Positions 1 through 15,930 of a DNA stretch of 64,000 bases are shown piece by piece (the stretch's first letter is position 1; each line of letters starts with the position of its first letter). The stretch is from Daucus carota subsp. sativus (lineage: Eukaryota; Streptophyta; Magnoliopsida; Apiales; Apiaceae): the NCBI RefSeq assembly GCF_001625215.2, contig NC_030385.2, forward strand, positions 46,153,598 to 46,217,597, given 5' to 3'. The translations under genes and the position numbers were made by a program. The notes beneath the pieces are model-generated. The model saw nothing but the letters and a program-made list of their open reading frames with translations. It ran no database searches and had not been told where the DNA came from.

Positions 1-2
1 AA

Positions 3-1334
3 TGTGTCACATTAAAAGATGTAGAACAAGTACATGCACAAATCATTCAATCTGGCCTTGACCAAAATCTCTATCTTATGGGCAAGATCATTGTGTTTTG
101 CGCAGTCTCTGACCGCGGTTCAATGGACTATGCAACCTCTGTCTTCAAGAATCTTGAGAGCCCAGATGGGTTTACTTGGAATTCAATGATCAGAGGGTTT
201 GTTAGGACAATGCAAGTTGAGAATATTATTGGGTATTTCAAGAAAATGCAAGAAACTGGGGAAAAGGCTGATAATTTCACTTTCTCTTTTTTGCTTAAAG
301 TTAGTGGGCAATTGGGGTCTGTTTTGTTGGGGGAACAGATACATTGCAGTGTTGTGAAACATGGGTTGGAGGGTCATGTGTTTGTGAGGAACACTTTGAT
401 TCATATGTATGGGATGTTGAAGGATATCGACACTGCGCAGCAGCTGTTTGATGAAAGGCCCGGTGGGAATGTGGTGACTTGGAATGTTATCATTGATTGT
501 CATGTTAATTGTGGTAATTACAAGAGGGCGCACGAGTGTTTTTCCAGGATGAGGAGGTGTGGTGTGGAGTTTGATGATGTTACATTGGTTGCGGTTCTGA
601 CAGCATGTTCTGTGTTGGGGAATTTGGATTTTGGGAGGTGGATTCATCGCCTTGCTGATAAAGCTGGCCTGGGGAGCAATGTTATGGTTCTGAATTCACT
701 GATTGATATGTATGCAAAATGTGGACAAGTTGAGGAAGCGTACAAGATTTTTAGTGAGAGTAGCGAGAGGAATTTAGTGACGTGGAATTCAATGATATTA
801 GGATTGGCAACGCATGGCCAAGCCAGTGAAGCGTTGAAACTGTTCTCTACTTTGTTAGCTGAAAAGTTGCAGGTTCCTAATGATGTTAGTTTCCTGGGAG
901 TTTTATGTGCATGTAGCCATGGAGGAATGGTAGAAAAAGGGAAAAAGTATTTTGATTTGATGACAAGAGAGTATGGAATTAAAGCTAACATACAACACTA
1001 TGGATGTGTGGTTGATATGCTGGGTCGGGCTGGTTTTGTTAATGAGGCTTACCATTTTATTAAAAGCATGCCATTGAAATGCAATGCTATTGTGTGGAGG
1101 ACTCTGTTGGCTGCTTGTCGAGTTCATGGGAACATTGAACTAGGAGAAGTAGTGAGAAGGCATTTGTTGGAATTGGAGCCAGATCATAGCAGCGATTATG
1201 TGCTTCTTGCAAACATGTATGCAGGTTCAGGGAAGTGGAGAGATGTGATGAATGAGAGACATTCGATGTGGACTAGGGGAGTCCAGAAACCAATGCCTGG
1301 CAACAGCATCATTGACATGCAACCTATTCATTGA
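3..1334 (+). CDS. PPR protein, PLS class, E subgroup (5' partial)
   Basis: Pentatricopeptide repeat protein of the plant-specific PLS class, which usually binds organellar RNA and takes part in C-to-U editing or splicing in plastids or mitochondria. The frame is open from base 3, upstream of the first in-window Met at 78, and reads VEQVHAQIIQSGLDQNLY, a typical PPR stretch. The gene therefore starts outside the window, and the targeting peptide is not visible. About 444 codons are present, with repeated helix-pair signatures such as FTWNSMIRGF, NTLIHMYG, VTWNVIID, NSLIDMYAKCG and VTWNSMILGLATHG. The C-terminus matches the E region (HYGCVVDMLGRAG, WRTLLAACRVHGN, SSDYVLLANMYAGSGKW) and stops shortly after it. 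No DYW deaminase domain is present, so an editing role would need a DYW partner. No intron is seen, as is usual for this family. The organelle and RNA target cannot be deduced. Confidence 0.93.
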   Translation, partial: CVTLKDVEQVHAQIIQSGLDQNLYLMGKIIVFCAVSDRGSMDYATSVFKNLESPDGFTWNSMIRGFVRTMQVENIIGYFKKMQETGEKADNFTFSFLLKVSGQLGSVLLGEQIHCSVVKHGLEGHVFVRNTLIHMYGMLKDIDTAQQLFDERPGGNVVTWNVIIDCHVNCGNYKRAHECFSRMRRCGVEFDDVTLVAVLTACSVLGNLDFGRWIHRLADKAGLGSNVMVLNSLIDMYAKCGQVEEAYKIFSESSERNLVTWNSMILGLATHGQASEALKLFSTLLAEKLQVPNDVSFLGVLCACSHGGMVEKGKKYFDLMTREYGIKANIQHYGCVVDMLGRAGFVNEAYHFIKSMPLKCNAIVWRTLLAACRVHGNIELGEVVRRHLLELEPDHSSDYVLLANMYAGSGKWRDVMNERHSMWTRGVQKPMPGNSIIDMQPIH

Positions 1335-1699
1335 AATTTGCAGCAGGTTTCTCTATAAAGAAAATATTGTTTTTTTTCAAACATAATTCAAATCTGAAAT
1401 CAGAAAACTGTGCAATTAACATCTGAATTATTAACAAAGATAAGAAAGATAAATAAAGAGGTCTACAAATATTGACCCTAAAGTCAGCACATTGTTCTCA
1501 CAACAGACCAAAGAGAAAGAGTTTACTTTGCATTTGCAATCATCATAAAAAATCAGTACTCAACACACTCTGTGTGAGCTACAGTAAAATAAACAGGCCA
1601 AAACAAATGAAGAGGAGAATAATGATCTAATCATAATAATCAAGGGCTATGAAAAAGAAGAAGAATAAATTATCATTATAACCTGCTAGCATTAAAATT
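1335..1699. other. Intergenic, 3' ends of two convergent genes
   Basis: A/T-rich stretch between the stop codons of the PPR gene and the subtilase. It must contain both 3' UTRs. No ORF or repeat is recognised. Confidence 0.6.
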
Positions 1700-6424
<4,725 letters not shown>

Positions 6425-7423
6425 TTCTCCTTCTTTTGGTAGCTTTCTACACTCAAATCTTGCTTTCTTCTTGAATACTACTATGCAACATGGGGCATAT
6501 TGGTTAATTATATAGTAGAAAGATGTGTAACTTTTACTATTCTATCCTATTGCTTAAAGTATATGCTAAATCTGCAGTGCACAAGTTATACAGCCAATAC
6601 CCCTTTAATATTATACTTCCTCTGTGATAAGACGGTAACTCGGTTCACAAAATTTCCGCATTGTACTGCAGGGTCCGAGACGTAACGTAATCTTATCTTT
6701 ATTTTATTTGAAAGAGAAATGAAGTTCTTCTTTCTGAGATGATACGCTCACATGCATGCATATTGCATAGGCATTCCTTTACCATTGTATAATAATATAT
6801 AAAATCCGAATTCCTGTCAATCGATTTATACAATCAGTTTTCAATAATCGTTAATCGTCGAGATTTTAATTTTGAATTATAGTCATCCAGAATTTTCATC
6901 TTCTGACAAAGAAATTCGCTCAAAAATAATTACAACAATTATCTGTCAGCACCAGTTTCTTTAGCATCAACATATGTGCTCTCTTTTCCGGTCAAATTGA
7001 GCCTGACAGATCAGATTACACAAAGCTACGATGAAAGCAGGATCTGAAAGAGCTGGCCAACGGATACTAATTTCAAAAGTCGTAGTATAATCTATCGAAA
7101 AATTAAATAAACCACGTGTATGAAATTAATGTAGGAACGACTTACTAAAAGGCTAATACACTTATTTTAGTGAAATCATGTCTACTTGTCGTACATTATC
7201 AATTGTTTGGTCGACTATTTTAGCTATTTTCGTTCTTCAGCACAGAATCTATAGATCTTCCGGCTTCTTATCTTTTTTCCTATTATTAAATGTTTTATTT
7301 TTTTTACGCTTTTATTTTATATTATTTGATTCGCGAAATGATATGAGATTGAAATTAGAAATTGATAAAGATTCGAGATATCATATGATATCATGTGTTT
7401 GGTTAAATATTAGAAGTAATATG

Positions 7424-7637
7424 CTTCCTCCGTCCCTCTAGGTTGTTTGCGTTCGCCGTTTGCACGCATTTTGAGTACTATAAAGTATAGTTTCACAACT
7501 TTTTTAAAAAAAAAAATTTAATAAAAATCTAAATATCAAACTTTTATTCAGGAAAAAAAAATTAAAAATATATTATGAAACTATACCTTAAATGAGTTTG
7601 AAAAAGCGTGCCAAAAAGTAACGTAAAGAAATGAGTT
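7424..7637. mobile_element. Truncated Stowaway-like MITE
   Basis: It begins CTTCCTCCGTCCCTCTAGG and carries the internal AACGTAAAGAAATGAG block seen near the ends of other copies in this window. It lacks a clear right terminal repeat. Confidence 0.55.
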
Positions 7638-8367
7638 TTTCCCGTCCAACGTTAAAATGGGTTTTTCCCGTCCAACGCTAAAAAAGCGCGGGACATACTC
7701 AAATTTTGTCTTAATCCTGACCGTTGAATATGCATCCAATGGCCAGAAAACTGTATGTTTTTTAACGGATCACAGCATACATATGCTAGAGACATTAACC
7801 CTTGTAATGTATATATATGTTTTGAAAACAAGTAGATAAAACGAGTATGAATAAGAGAATTTGCCTTATTGTCGTTTGATTTATAAGTCTTGAGTAGCAA
7901 GGTTCTTCTGACTGCCTTGAACATACTGATCAAATTCTGTGTCATATAATCTTTGTGCCCAAAATTATGTAATCGGCTTCAAAAGTTGAAATAACAAATT
8001 TTTAATTTCAGTTCTTGAGGAAGTTCCGAACAAACTCGAGGCCATCGTGATGACCATAGTCGTGTAGTAGGATTGGTTTATGATGGAGACAAGGAAGACT
8101 AGTACAGAGACTCACCCATCTTTTGGATAATATTCAAGTCTTTACTCCCTCAAGAGAATCGAGATGTTTGAGGATTTTGTGAATTGGTTCATCTGGCAAA
8201 TCGCTAATCTTGATCTACCCCTGCTTCTTGCGTTTCTCCGCCCATTGTTCATCAACCCTAGCTTCAGCTTATGGGCAGGGAATGATGTAAGTTTTAAGGC
8301 TTTTACATTCAATTTGTTCAATTCGGTCAAAATCTTTAAGATTATATATTAAACAATTAGAAACTAA

Positions 8368-8664
8368 GGGTCGTTTGACTGGGTTTAAAAAAAGTGATTT
8401 ATTGCTTAAAGTTGCTTAAAGTAAAGAAGTGAATTATAAATAAAAAGTTGGCTTAAACTTATAGGTTATTAAAAGTGTTTGGATACCCGTGACTTAAAAG
8501 TCACAAAGAAGCTTCTAATCAGAAAAAAGCTAGTAACCTAGCTTTTTTTCTTGGCTTCTCAAGCATCATTTTAAGTGCTTCTTTAAGTTACCCAAACACC
8601 ATGAAAAAAAGTTGAAACCCTCTTTTTTTATAAATAAGCCATAAGTTGGGGTTGCCAAACACCC
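8368..8664. mobile_element. hAT-like MITE (GGGT.GTTTG family)
   Basis: A 297-bp element with ends GGGTCGTTTGAC and GTTGCCAAACACCC, flanked by ACTAA on both sides. Its sequence (AAGAAGCACTT, ATAAGCCATAAGTTGGGG) recurs at 13443-13669, 22961-23567 and 28658-28902. The family is known in plants as short non-autonomous elements; the superfamily call (hAT or Harbinger) is tentative. Confidence 0.6.
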
Positions 8665-9384
8665 ACTAAATAAATTATAACATTTACGTCTATTATTTGG
8701 GTTTTTTTCTAGATACTTGTCTCTAGTATTCTGTAAGTAGTTTAATATTTCTGTTATATAAATTTTATAACATGTAGCTTTGTCCAATGATTAAGAAATT
8801 GGTCTCTACAGGAATAGCAGGGGTTCGACTATATTTTCTTGATGCAAAAATGAAATAAATTTCTCAAAACAAACGGAGGAAGATAACCAACAAAGAATCC
8901 ATTTTTTCTTTGTTAATTAACCACGCCTACACAAATGCAGAGTGCAGTACATTATACACGACTTTGCAAGACTTCTTTTTGGAATTTCATGTTAGCTAAT
9001 TCTATTATTAGTCGATCTGATATGATCCCCTAACTACCTATCTGCAAATATACAAAAATTGTCATTCTTTTTAGGCAACTAGCAAATATGCTCTTGTCGT
9101 AAAGTATGTTTGAACATCATATTTTAAGACTGTCCTCTTATGATTTATTCTATCATTGTTGATTTTAGTTTAATACTATACCAACCCAAGCATTATAATC
9201 CGAACAGTACTGCCTTGTCTTTTGATTTGTAAGCTTGTACATTTGCCGTCCAATAAACATTATATAAGTGATGTTTGGCGAGCTCTTAAACAACTTATAA
9301 ATTGATATTTACATATATTTTTTGGCTTATAAGCTATTTATAAGCCCTGCACATAGTCTTACAGTTATAGCAGTTGCTGCAGCT

Positions 9385-11908
9385 ATGGAAGATGCAGAGA
9401 GTGTTGTTGCAGTGAAGACGCCAGAGAACAATGCGCAACAAAAGGTTGCGAAATCGACATGGAATGAGTTTGCGGCAGAGGCTAAGCTGATCAGTTTGAT
9501 TTTTTTGCCAATGGTGCTTGTTACAACCTCGCAGTATTTATTAAGATTTGCGTCCACTTTAATGGTTGGCCATGTCGGAAAGCTTTATCTCTCTGGGGCT
9601 GTCCTGGCCATGTCTTTCACAAATGTCACCGGCTTCAGTTTTCTTGTAAGTTAAATCTCGTATTCGTCTATTAATGCCTTCGTGTCTGTATTATATTGTG
9701 AGAATATTGAGGGTGATGGAGAGTCGAACCTGGGACCTCCGTCAAATTTGAGGTCTGATACCATATTAAGTGACTCATTCTCTCAAAACCTCGAGGTATC
9801 AGGAAGAGGCTTACCAACATCATGTTATATTTTAACAATTTAATTTGTCGAAATGCAGTTTGGAATGGCGAGTGCATTGGAAACATTATGTGGTCAAGCT
9901 TATGGCGCAAAGCAGCACAAAAAGCTTTCGGTGTACACGTATGGAGCCATAATATCTCTGCTTTTACTCTGCATACCAGTAGCTATTCTATGGATATTTA
10001 TGGAGAAATTCCTGATCCTAATCCACCAAGACCCTCTAATTTCACACGAAGCCGGAAAGTTTTCAATCCGGCTCATACCAGCATTATTCCCATACGCAAT
10101 TCTTCAACCATTGGTTCGATACCTGCAGTCTCAGTATTTGATTCTTCCTCTGCTTGTGAGCTCACTAGCAACTCTGGCTTTTCATGTCCCGGTTTGTTGG
10201 GCATTTGTGTATAAGTTTAACATGGGAAGTGATGGAGCAGCTCTGGCTATGGGTCTATCATATTGGTTCAATGCAATTTTTCTTGGCCTTTATGCCATGT
10301 ATTCACCCAAATGTGCTGATACTCGTGCTCCCTTCTCTATGGAGGTTTTTGGTACGATCAAGACTTTCTTGCGGCTTGGCATCCCATCTGCTCTCATGAT
10401 TTGGTAAGTTGTAAATTTGTAATTCTATACTTGCAGAGGTTCCAGAATTTTTTATTTCCATTTCAATGCCATGCTTCCTATAGTTTGCCAGAAATGTCGA
10501 TTAGGTTAATGCCCCGGTTGACCTTTAAAAATCAATTAGAGAAATTATCTTATAAATCATGATTTTTAGTTAAAATCAGTACAAACTTGATTTGAGACCC
10601 GGCTGATCTACAAAATTCAACGTTCTGTTATCTTACCTTAGCCCCGACTGTTTCAAAATCCTGGTTTCGTCACCGCTTGGTTTGGTCAATTTTTTCAATT
10701 CCTGTAACAGCGTGCTCTTTATAGTTTTTAACAAATGCTTCTCTGCAGTCTCGAATGGTGGGCGTATGAGGTAGTTATATTTTTTGCCGGGATTATGAAA
10801 AATCCGCAACTGGAGACTTCAGTACTCTCAATAAGGCAATGCTTCTTTCTCTGATATTGCTCATGTTCTTGATAAGGCAATATTAATATACAATCCTTAA
10901 GAGAAAAATTACTTCTGCTAATCAAATCTTATTCGTAAATCATAACAGTATTACGGTTGCTGTCCTGCATTATTTTGCTCCGTTCGCTCTCGGTGTTGCT
11001 GCAAGGTCTGTGGAAAACTCTGTTCTTATGTCAAAACAACTGTGTGTTTTAATGTTTGTTGTACTCAATTCCGTGTACTTAATAAACAGAACATCTTCAA
11101 CATTTGTAGCATTCGTGTTTCAAATGAACTAGGGGCTGGAAATCCAAAGGCTGTCCGGATGACTGTCTGGGTAGTTATGGTTCTTGGAGTTATTGAGGTG
11201 AGCATTTCCGCGGCAGTACTTTTCTCCCTTCGCCATGTTCTAGGACGTGCATTTGTGAGTGATAACCAAATTGTGGACTATGTTCGGAGAATGACTCCGT
11301 TTATATGTCTCACCATGGCCTTGGACAGCATTCAAGGAATACTTTCAGGTAATAAACTTAATAATTTTATTTCGTTTCTAACTTTGTCAGTACATTAAAA
11401 AAAATTATTGCATCTTCCTTTTAACCATGATTTATGTATCCGTAGGAGTTGCAAGAGGAACCGGGTGGCAGAAACTTGGCGCTTATGTGAATCTCGGATC
11501 ATATTATCTAGTCGGTATTCCAGTGGCTCTACTATTAGGTTTTCTGGTGCATTTGAAGGCCAAGGGTCTTTGGATCGGTTTAGTTTCAGGAGCTCTGGTG
11601 CAAAGTATTCTGCTTGCCATTATAACAAGTTTTACGGATTGGAAAAAAGAGGTTATGTTTTTTACTTGACTGCCAAAATCTTATTGTTAGAATCTAATAT
11701 GATCCGGATAAGCCCTCCTAACAGCTTGAGGTTTTGGGAGAATTGGTCACTTTACATGTATCAGAGCTCAGGCTCGCGGAAAATGGTAGTCTGTGAAAAG
11801 TGAAACATGTAAGACGGAGCATATCAGCTGATGAACGTATCGTTTTTATTGCAGGTAGAGGACACTAGAGTTCGGGTGCAAGAAGTGAAAGTCCCAGATG
11901 AGAAGTGA
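9385..11908 (+). CDS. MATE/DTX efflux transporter, copy A, 7 exons
   Basis: Multidrug and toxic compound extrusion transporter (DETOXIFICATION family), a predicted 12-helix cation-coupled antiporter of the plasma membrane or tonoplast. Exons: 9385-9645, 9859-10403, 10749-10835, 10949-11005, 11110-11348, 11446-11651 and 11855-11908. They join to 482 codons. An in-frame ATG at 9322 was rejected because the paralogue starts at the position matching 9385 and residues before it are not conserved. Family marks are the hydrophobic first helix (LPMVLVTTSQYLLRF), LSGAVLAMSF, ETLCGQAYGAKQ, the CLEWW motif across the exon 2/3 junction, RVSNELGAGNP and VARGTGWQ. Intron 3 uses a GC donor (AATAAG|GCAATG) where copy B has GT. 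Intron 1 holds a SINE-like insert. It converges on HIPP copy 1. The substrate (alkaloid, flavonoid, hormone or toxin) cannot be inferred. Confidence 0.92.
9690..9840 (-). repeat. SINE-like insert in MATE A intron 1
   Basis: On the minus strand it reads TGGTATCAGACC followed about 30 bases later by CCAGGTTCGACTC, resembling box A and box B of a tRNA-derived SINE. MATE copy B lacks this block at the same intron position. The ends are not clear. Confidence 0.45.
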
Positions 11909-12357
11909 GAAAAAGTTTTGATATCAGATTCACTGCAAGTGTAGAAGACCCGGAACGATGAAATTGTCTGTCGTCTTCATTATTACATGTACATGTATTT
12001 CATAACAAATTGCAAGAGTGAATCAAAAGGGTGTTAAAGTTTATACAAGGATGTTTAAATGCTTTGATAAACAGCAGATCCTGTGCTTTTTTCTGCGTTT
12101 TACTGAAAATTTACGTGTAAAGAATCTTACAATAGAACTGAATATCTGGCTACATTTATATTGAAAAATCACAAGAATAAGCGAATACATTAATTTTGAA
12201 ATAGAACAATCTACTGCAGTTACTAAGTACAGGTAGGTACTATTTGACGTTATGCTCAAGTGTCTACTTTTTTCATGAATTCAAACTCTGAAGACGGCCA
12301 TTTTGAAGAAAAATCAAAGTAAGACAGATCATTTATACACTTTCAGCAGTCGGCTAA
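11909..12357. other. Convergent 3' region of MATE A and HIPP 1
   Basis: Contains the two 3' UTRs. It shares stretches with the corresponding region of copy B (for example TGGCTACAT, TACAGGTA.GTA and CACTTTCAGCAGTC before the HIPP stop), which shows that both genes were duplicated as one unit. Confidence 0.6.
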
Positions 12358-12811
12358 TCACATAATGGAGCAATTAGAGCAAACAGGCTTCTTCACCTTA
12401 TCTTCGGCCGGGACAACACTGATTAAATCTGCACCCCCCACATTCTTTCTCAACAAATTAGTGAGTTCGACGGTATCTATTTCATTTCCGACCACCTCTA
12501 GCATATCCGTGCTATCGCCTTTTATTGCTACTGATTCTACCCCTGCAAACATACATAACATTAAAAAACCTGAGTAGAGAGACTGTTTTCGAGAAACCAC
12601 ACGAGCATCGGAAAGACATAGAGGTCTTACCTGGGATACTAGCTGCAGTCTTTATGGCTTTGGCCTTGGACTTCTTGGGATCAGACATGTCCACTCTGAT
12701 CACCACCTTTTGCTGCACAAAAAATAAAAAATTAAATTTTGTTACAAGGTAACAAAATACATAAAGAACTATACAAAATCATTTGTACTAGCTAAATTAT
12801 AGTACCTTCAT
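12358..12811 (-). CDS. Small HMA-domain isoprenylated protein (HIPP-like), copy 1
   Basis: Heavy-metal-associated-domain protein of 90 residues. Exons: 12811-12806 (six bases, Met-Lys), 12712-12631 and 12542-12358. The second exon gives the first beta strand and loop (KVVIRVDMSDPKKSKAKA). The third gives GVESVAIKGD, the later strands and the C-terminal CSIM, a CaaX box for farnesylation or geranylgeranylation. The canonical MxCxxC copper/zinc site is replaced by MSDPKKSK, so metal binding through that site is not expected. Unlike copies 2 and 3 the tail is short and has no proline/tyrosine-rich segment, only KKPVCSNCSIM. The start is supported by the same tiny first exon in copy 2. It lies tail to tail with MATE A. 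Likely a membrane-anchored protein-protein adaptor; the function is unproven. Confidence 0.88.
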
Positions 12812-13279
12812 TGTGTTGGTGTATTATCGTTTGGAAGAAAAATTTTGTAAGAGAATAGGAAGGTAGGATCTAAAGAGAGTATGAACATGCAACAAATTTA
12901 TAGAAGAAATGATTGAAGCCTTGAAGCGTTCAAACCTTAATCTTAATTAACCTTGATCGTCATAATTACGTCAAGAAAGATGATCACTTTTTTAATAATA
13001 AATAATTATAAAGTAATAACATTGTCCGGAAAGTCTTGAATACTATTTTTTATGTCTTTTTAATATTTTTTATTTTTCTGGAATGCAAATTCTATATTGT
13101 TTATTAGTAAGATAATATAAATTATATATATTTTTAATCAATTATTGCTGTTCTTGCTACTACATCAACGGTTCTTGTAATATATTAATTATAGAAGTAC
13201 GCTAGTTTAATCATCTCTTCGTAAATTGATAAAATTGCACATTAAATATAATATATATATATATACACTATATATAGTA

Positions 13280-13788
13280 CTCCCTCTGTCCTTCAGATGT
13301 CCCTCTCATTTCTTTACGTTACTATAAATAGTAAATTTTTCCCATCATTACACCCACTATCTTCCTCTACCATCTCATATTTAACAATAAAAATTACTAT
13401 TACACCCACTACTTTCATCCATTATCTCAAATCTATTATTAAGGGCCTGTTTGGTTTACGGAAGCAGAAGCTTCTTCTGGTTTCTGCTTCTTTTGACCCG
13501 TTTGTGTAAAGAAGTAGAAGCACTTTTAAGAAGCTGAAAATGCTAGCTTCTCTATCACAGCTTCTGCTTCTTTTCCAAACACTTTATTAACTTATTTACT
13601 TCTCACTTCTACTCCACTTCTTTACTATAAGCAAGAAGTCACTTCTTTTAAGCTAAGCCAAACGGCCCCTATATATTGATAAGTCCCACCACTTTACCCA
13701 CTTTTCATCTAACTTTACTCATTTTTTATACATTATCTTAGTCTCCGTGTCCCCCTTCAATGTAAACCATTGAGAGGGAGGGAGGGAG
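13280..13788. mobile_element. Stowaway MITE split by a second MITE
   Basis: Ends CTCCCTCTGTCC and GGAGGGAGGGAG with TA on both sides (13278-13279, 13789-13790). The middle (13443-13669) is a different element, so the host MITE is about 280 bp without it. Confidence 0.8.
13443..13669. mobile_element. MITE nested in the Stowaway element
   Basis: Ends GGGCCTGTTTGG and CCAAACGGCCCC are inverted repeats. The interior is rich in AGAAGCAGAAGC/GCTTCTGCTTC. Same family as 8368-8664. Target duplication unclear. Confidence 0.65.
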
Positions 13789-14787
13789 TATATAATTTGT
13801 GGGGAGAAATGTTTGGATAGACACTCATCAAAGTATTTTATAATATATTCAATGTCAGGAACTTAACTGTTGATAAATAGCAGGATGAGTCACTAGTGTA
13901 GTAGTGTTCCTTATTAATAATAGTATAATACTGACGAGTGACTCACAACTAGGAAGAGGACAGGTGGGAGTTGGGTGAAACTAAACTCCTGGTTGGGTCT
14001 CATATATTAATTTTATAAATTGGAACATAAAATGAGTTTAGACAGCTGTTGAAATATTATCGAAAAAGTCTCAACATAAGGGTTAGTTGATTGCAAGTTG
14101 GTTGGTTGAACATGTTTATCACTTACGTGTAGGTGAAGATTTTAGATTTCCGTTTATTCCTCGAAAATACTTTTCGTCGATACATTTTTTTAGTAGTTAA
14201 AGAAAAACTAATTATATCTAGCACTTATATGGGTTTGTTTGGGACGTGCATAATAAAATATTTTCTAGGGAAGAGTTTTTGTTTTTATTTTTGAAATGAC
14301 GACTTTACCTTCCACGAAACATTTATTTTGAGGGGACATATATATTTCACTGATATCAGTGAAATTTTTTAACATTTTGGTTAATTTTATATATATTTTA
14401 AATTAATAATGTTATAATACAAATGGAATAGAGTCGATTTTAAAATCATATGTAGTTGATAATGATACCGTGTTAAAAATGATTTATATGCTGAACACAT
14501 TTCAACGAACAAAACATAATAAAAAAAATTATTCCATCCAATTGTTTTTGTGGATTTTTGAAAAAAAATCGAAACCCAAATTAGGTGAACTCTCTATATT
14601 TATTTATAACCTTACAAGTTATTAAGAAAATAATTAAAAATATTATGAAACATATTTTATAAGCAGTATTAAAATGCGCGAACGTAACATGATAATAATA
14701 TAAGAATACATGGGAAAAAAAAGTTAACACATGGCTGCAAAATTAACAGTTTACGAGTCTGTAGCAGTATGTTTTATGTAACGGTAG

Positions 14788-15224
14788 GAGTTGCAAGAGG
14801 AAAGGGTGACAGGGTCTTGGGGCTTATGTGAATCTCGGGTCATATCTATTTAGTTGGAATTCTAGTAGCTCTAGGTTCGATGTTTCTGGTGCATTGAGGC
14901 CCAAGGGTTCATAGGATTGGTTTAGTAACTGGATCTCTGGTGCCAGGTGTTCTGCTTGCAACTATAACGAGTTCAACAGACTGGAAAAAAGAGCTTATAT
15001 TATAATTCGACATGTTTTAACATATTATTTTAAAGAACATGATGGAAGTGCCTTTGAATATACAATGCTATGAATTATTAGGAGAGTGAAGGGTTTGTAA
15101 AGTGTTTGGCAGAATGTGAGTCACATATACACATTAAAACGAGCAGTTTCAGCTGACGAATATGTTGTTTCTGCTGCAGGTAGAAGCTAGGGAAAGGGTG
15201 CTTGAAATGAAAGTTTCGGCTTAA
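14788..15224 (+). pseudogene. MATE transporter relic (exons 6 and 7)
   Basis: Bases 14788-14993 align with MATE exon 6 (GAGTTGCAAGAGGAA start, CTGGAAAAAAGAG end, splice acceptor retained). A Trp codon has become TGA (GGTGACAGG), and there are small indels. A matching exon 7 follows at about 15180-15224 (GTAGAAGCTAGGGAAAGGG to a TAA). No exons 1-5 are found. This is a decayed 3' fragment of a third MATE copy. Confidence 0.8.
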
Positions 15225-15399
15225 TAACCGGCAAGTTAACAAACCTTCAGGCAAGTTTCTGCTAATAAATATTGAATTTAATGTTATAGAAAACACAAAT
15301 AGAGATTATTGTTGGAGTTGTCATTCAATGTAGAGTCCAGTTGTCATTCAATGTAGAGTCTCCGGCTATTTAGAAATTGAATTGTTTATAATATTTAGG

Positions 15400-15470
15400 G
15401 AACCTCTCGCTAGGACACGGGGCAATGTAATTGAAATGAAAGTTTCGGCTCAGAAATGAGTTTTGCCATG
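15400..15470 (+). pseudogene. Second MATE exon 7 relic
   Basis: AATTGAAATGAAAGTTTCGG near 15430 repeats the end of the exon 7 relic at 15200-15224 (GAAATGAAAGTTTCGGCT). It suggests a local duplication of the 3' end. The rest of 15225-15930 is AT-rich and should hold the MATE B promoter; no gene is seen there. Confidence 0.55.
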
Positions 15471-15930
15471 ATTCAACCTTCATAACAAACTTTCAGAATG
15501 ACCATATATTGGATGATATTATAATGTTTGTCATATTCACTACTGCATGTATATCATAACAAGAAGTTATCTATAGTTTCGTTTTTGTTAGATATATCTA
15601 TAAGCTTGTTTTTATTGCAAGAGTGAATCAGAAAAGTGTTTGAGCACTCAGATGAATGGTCCTATGCAAAAGATTTACAATGTGTTCTTGAATATATAAA
15701 AAAAATGTGAAAAATCATAAAGCATGTCTAATTTGGTATAAAAAGTATATGATTGAATTTGCGTATAAAAAGAAAATGTCTGAGTGCTCGAAAAGCATAA
15801 AAGCATCTCTGACTGCTCTGAGATGAAGAGAGGGTCCTCTGCAACCTGTATATTAGTGAAAAATCTACACGTAAAGATATGTGTAGGGTTTTGAAAACAA
15901 AAACTAGTTTGCTATAGCAAAGCGGAAGCC

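Larger units (their letters stand above)
6425..9384. other. Intergenic region with MITE fragments
   Basis: About 3 kb between the subtilase start and MATE copy A. It should contain the subtilase promoter and, at the far end, the MATE promoter. It holds a truncated Stowaway element (7424-7637), a short direct repeat (TTTTTCCCGTCCAACG, twice near 7636-7680), an hAT-like MITE (8368-8664) and a MITE scrap with ATAAGC palindromes just before the MATE start (about 9265-9345). Short ORFs here resemble no known family. Confidence 0.6.
12812..14787. other. Intergenic region upstream of HIPP 1, with nested MITEs
   Basis: AT-rich DNA containing a Stowaway element (13280-13788) with another MITE inside it. 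The rest (12812-13279 and 13789-14787) shows no gene. The left part should include the HIPP 1 promoter. Confidence 0.6.

Noticed and set aside
183-1127. Minus-strand ORFs of 74-154 codons opposite the PPR gene
   Set aside because: They are antisense shadows of a long conserved coding frame and have no domain of their own.
8164-8352. 62-codon plus-strand ORF with hydrophobic stretch
   Set aside because: Short, no homologue recognised and not part of the MATE gene structure.
9322-9384. Upstream in-frame ATG giving MATE A 21 extra residues
   Set aside because: The paralogue begins at the position matching 9385, and the extra stretch overlaps MITE-derived sequence with ATAAGC palindromes.
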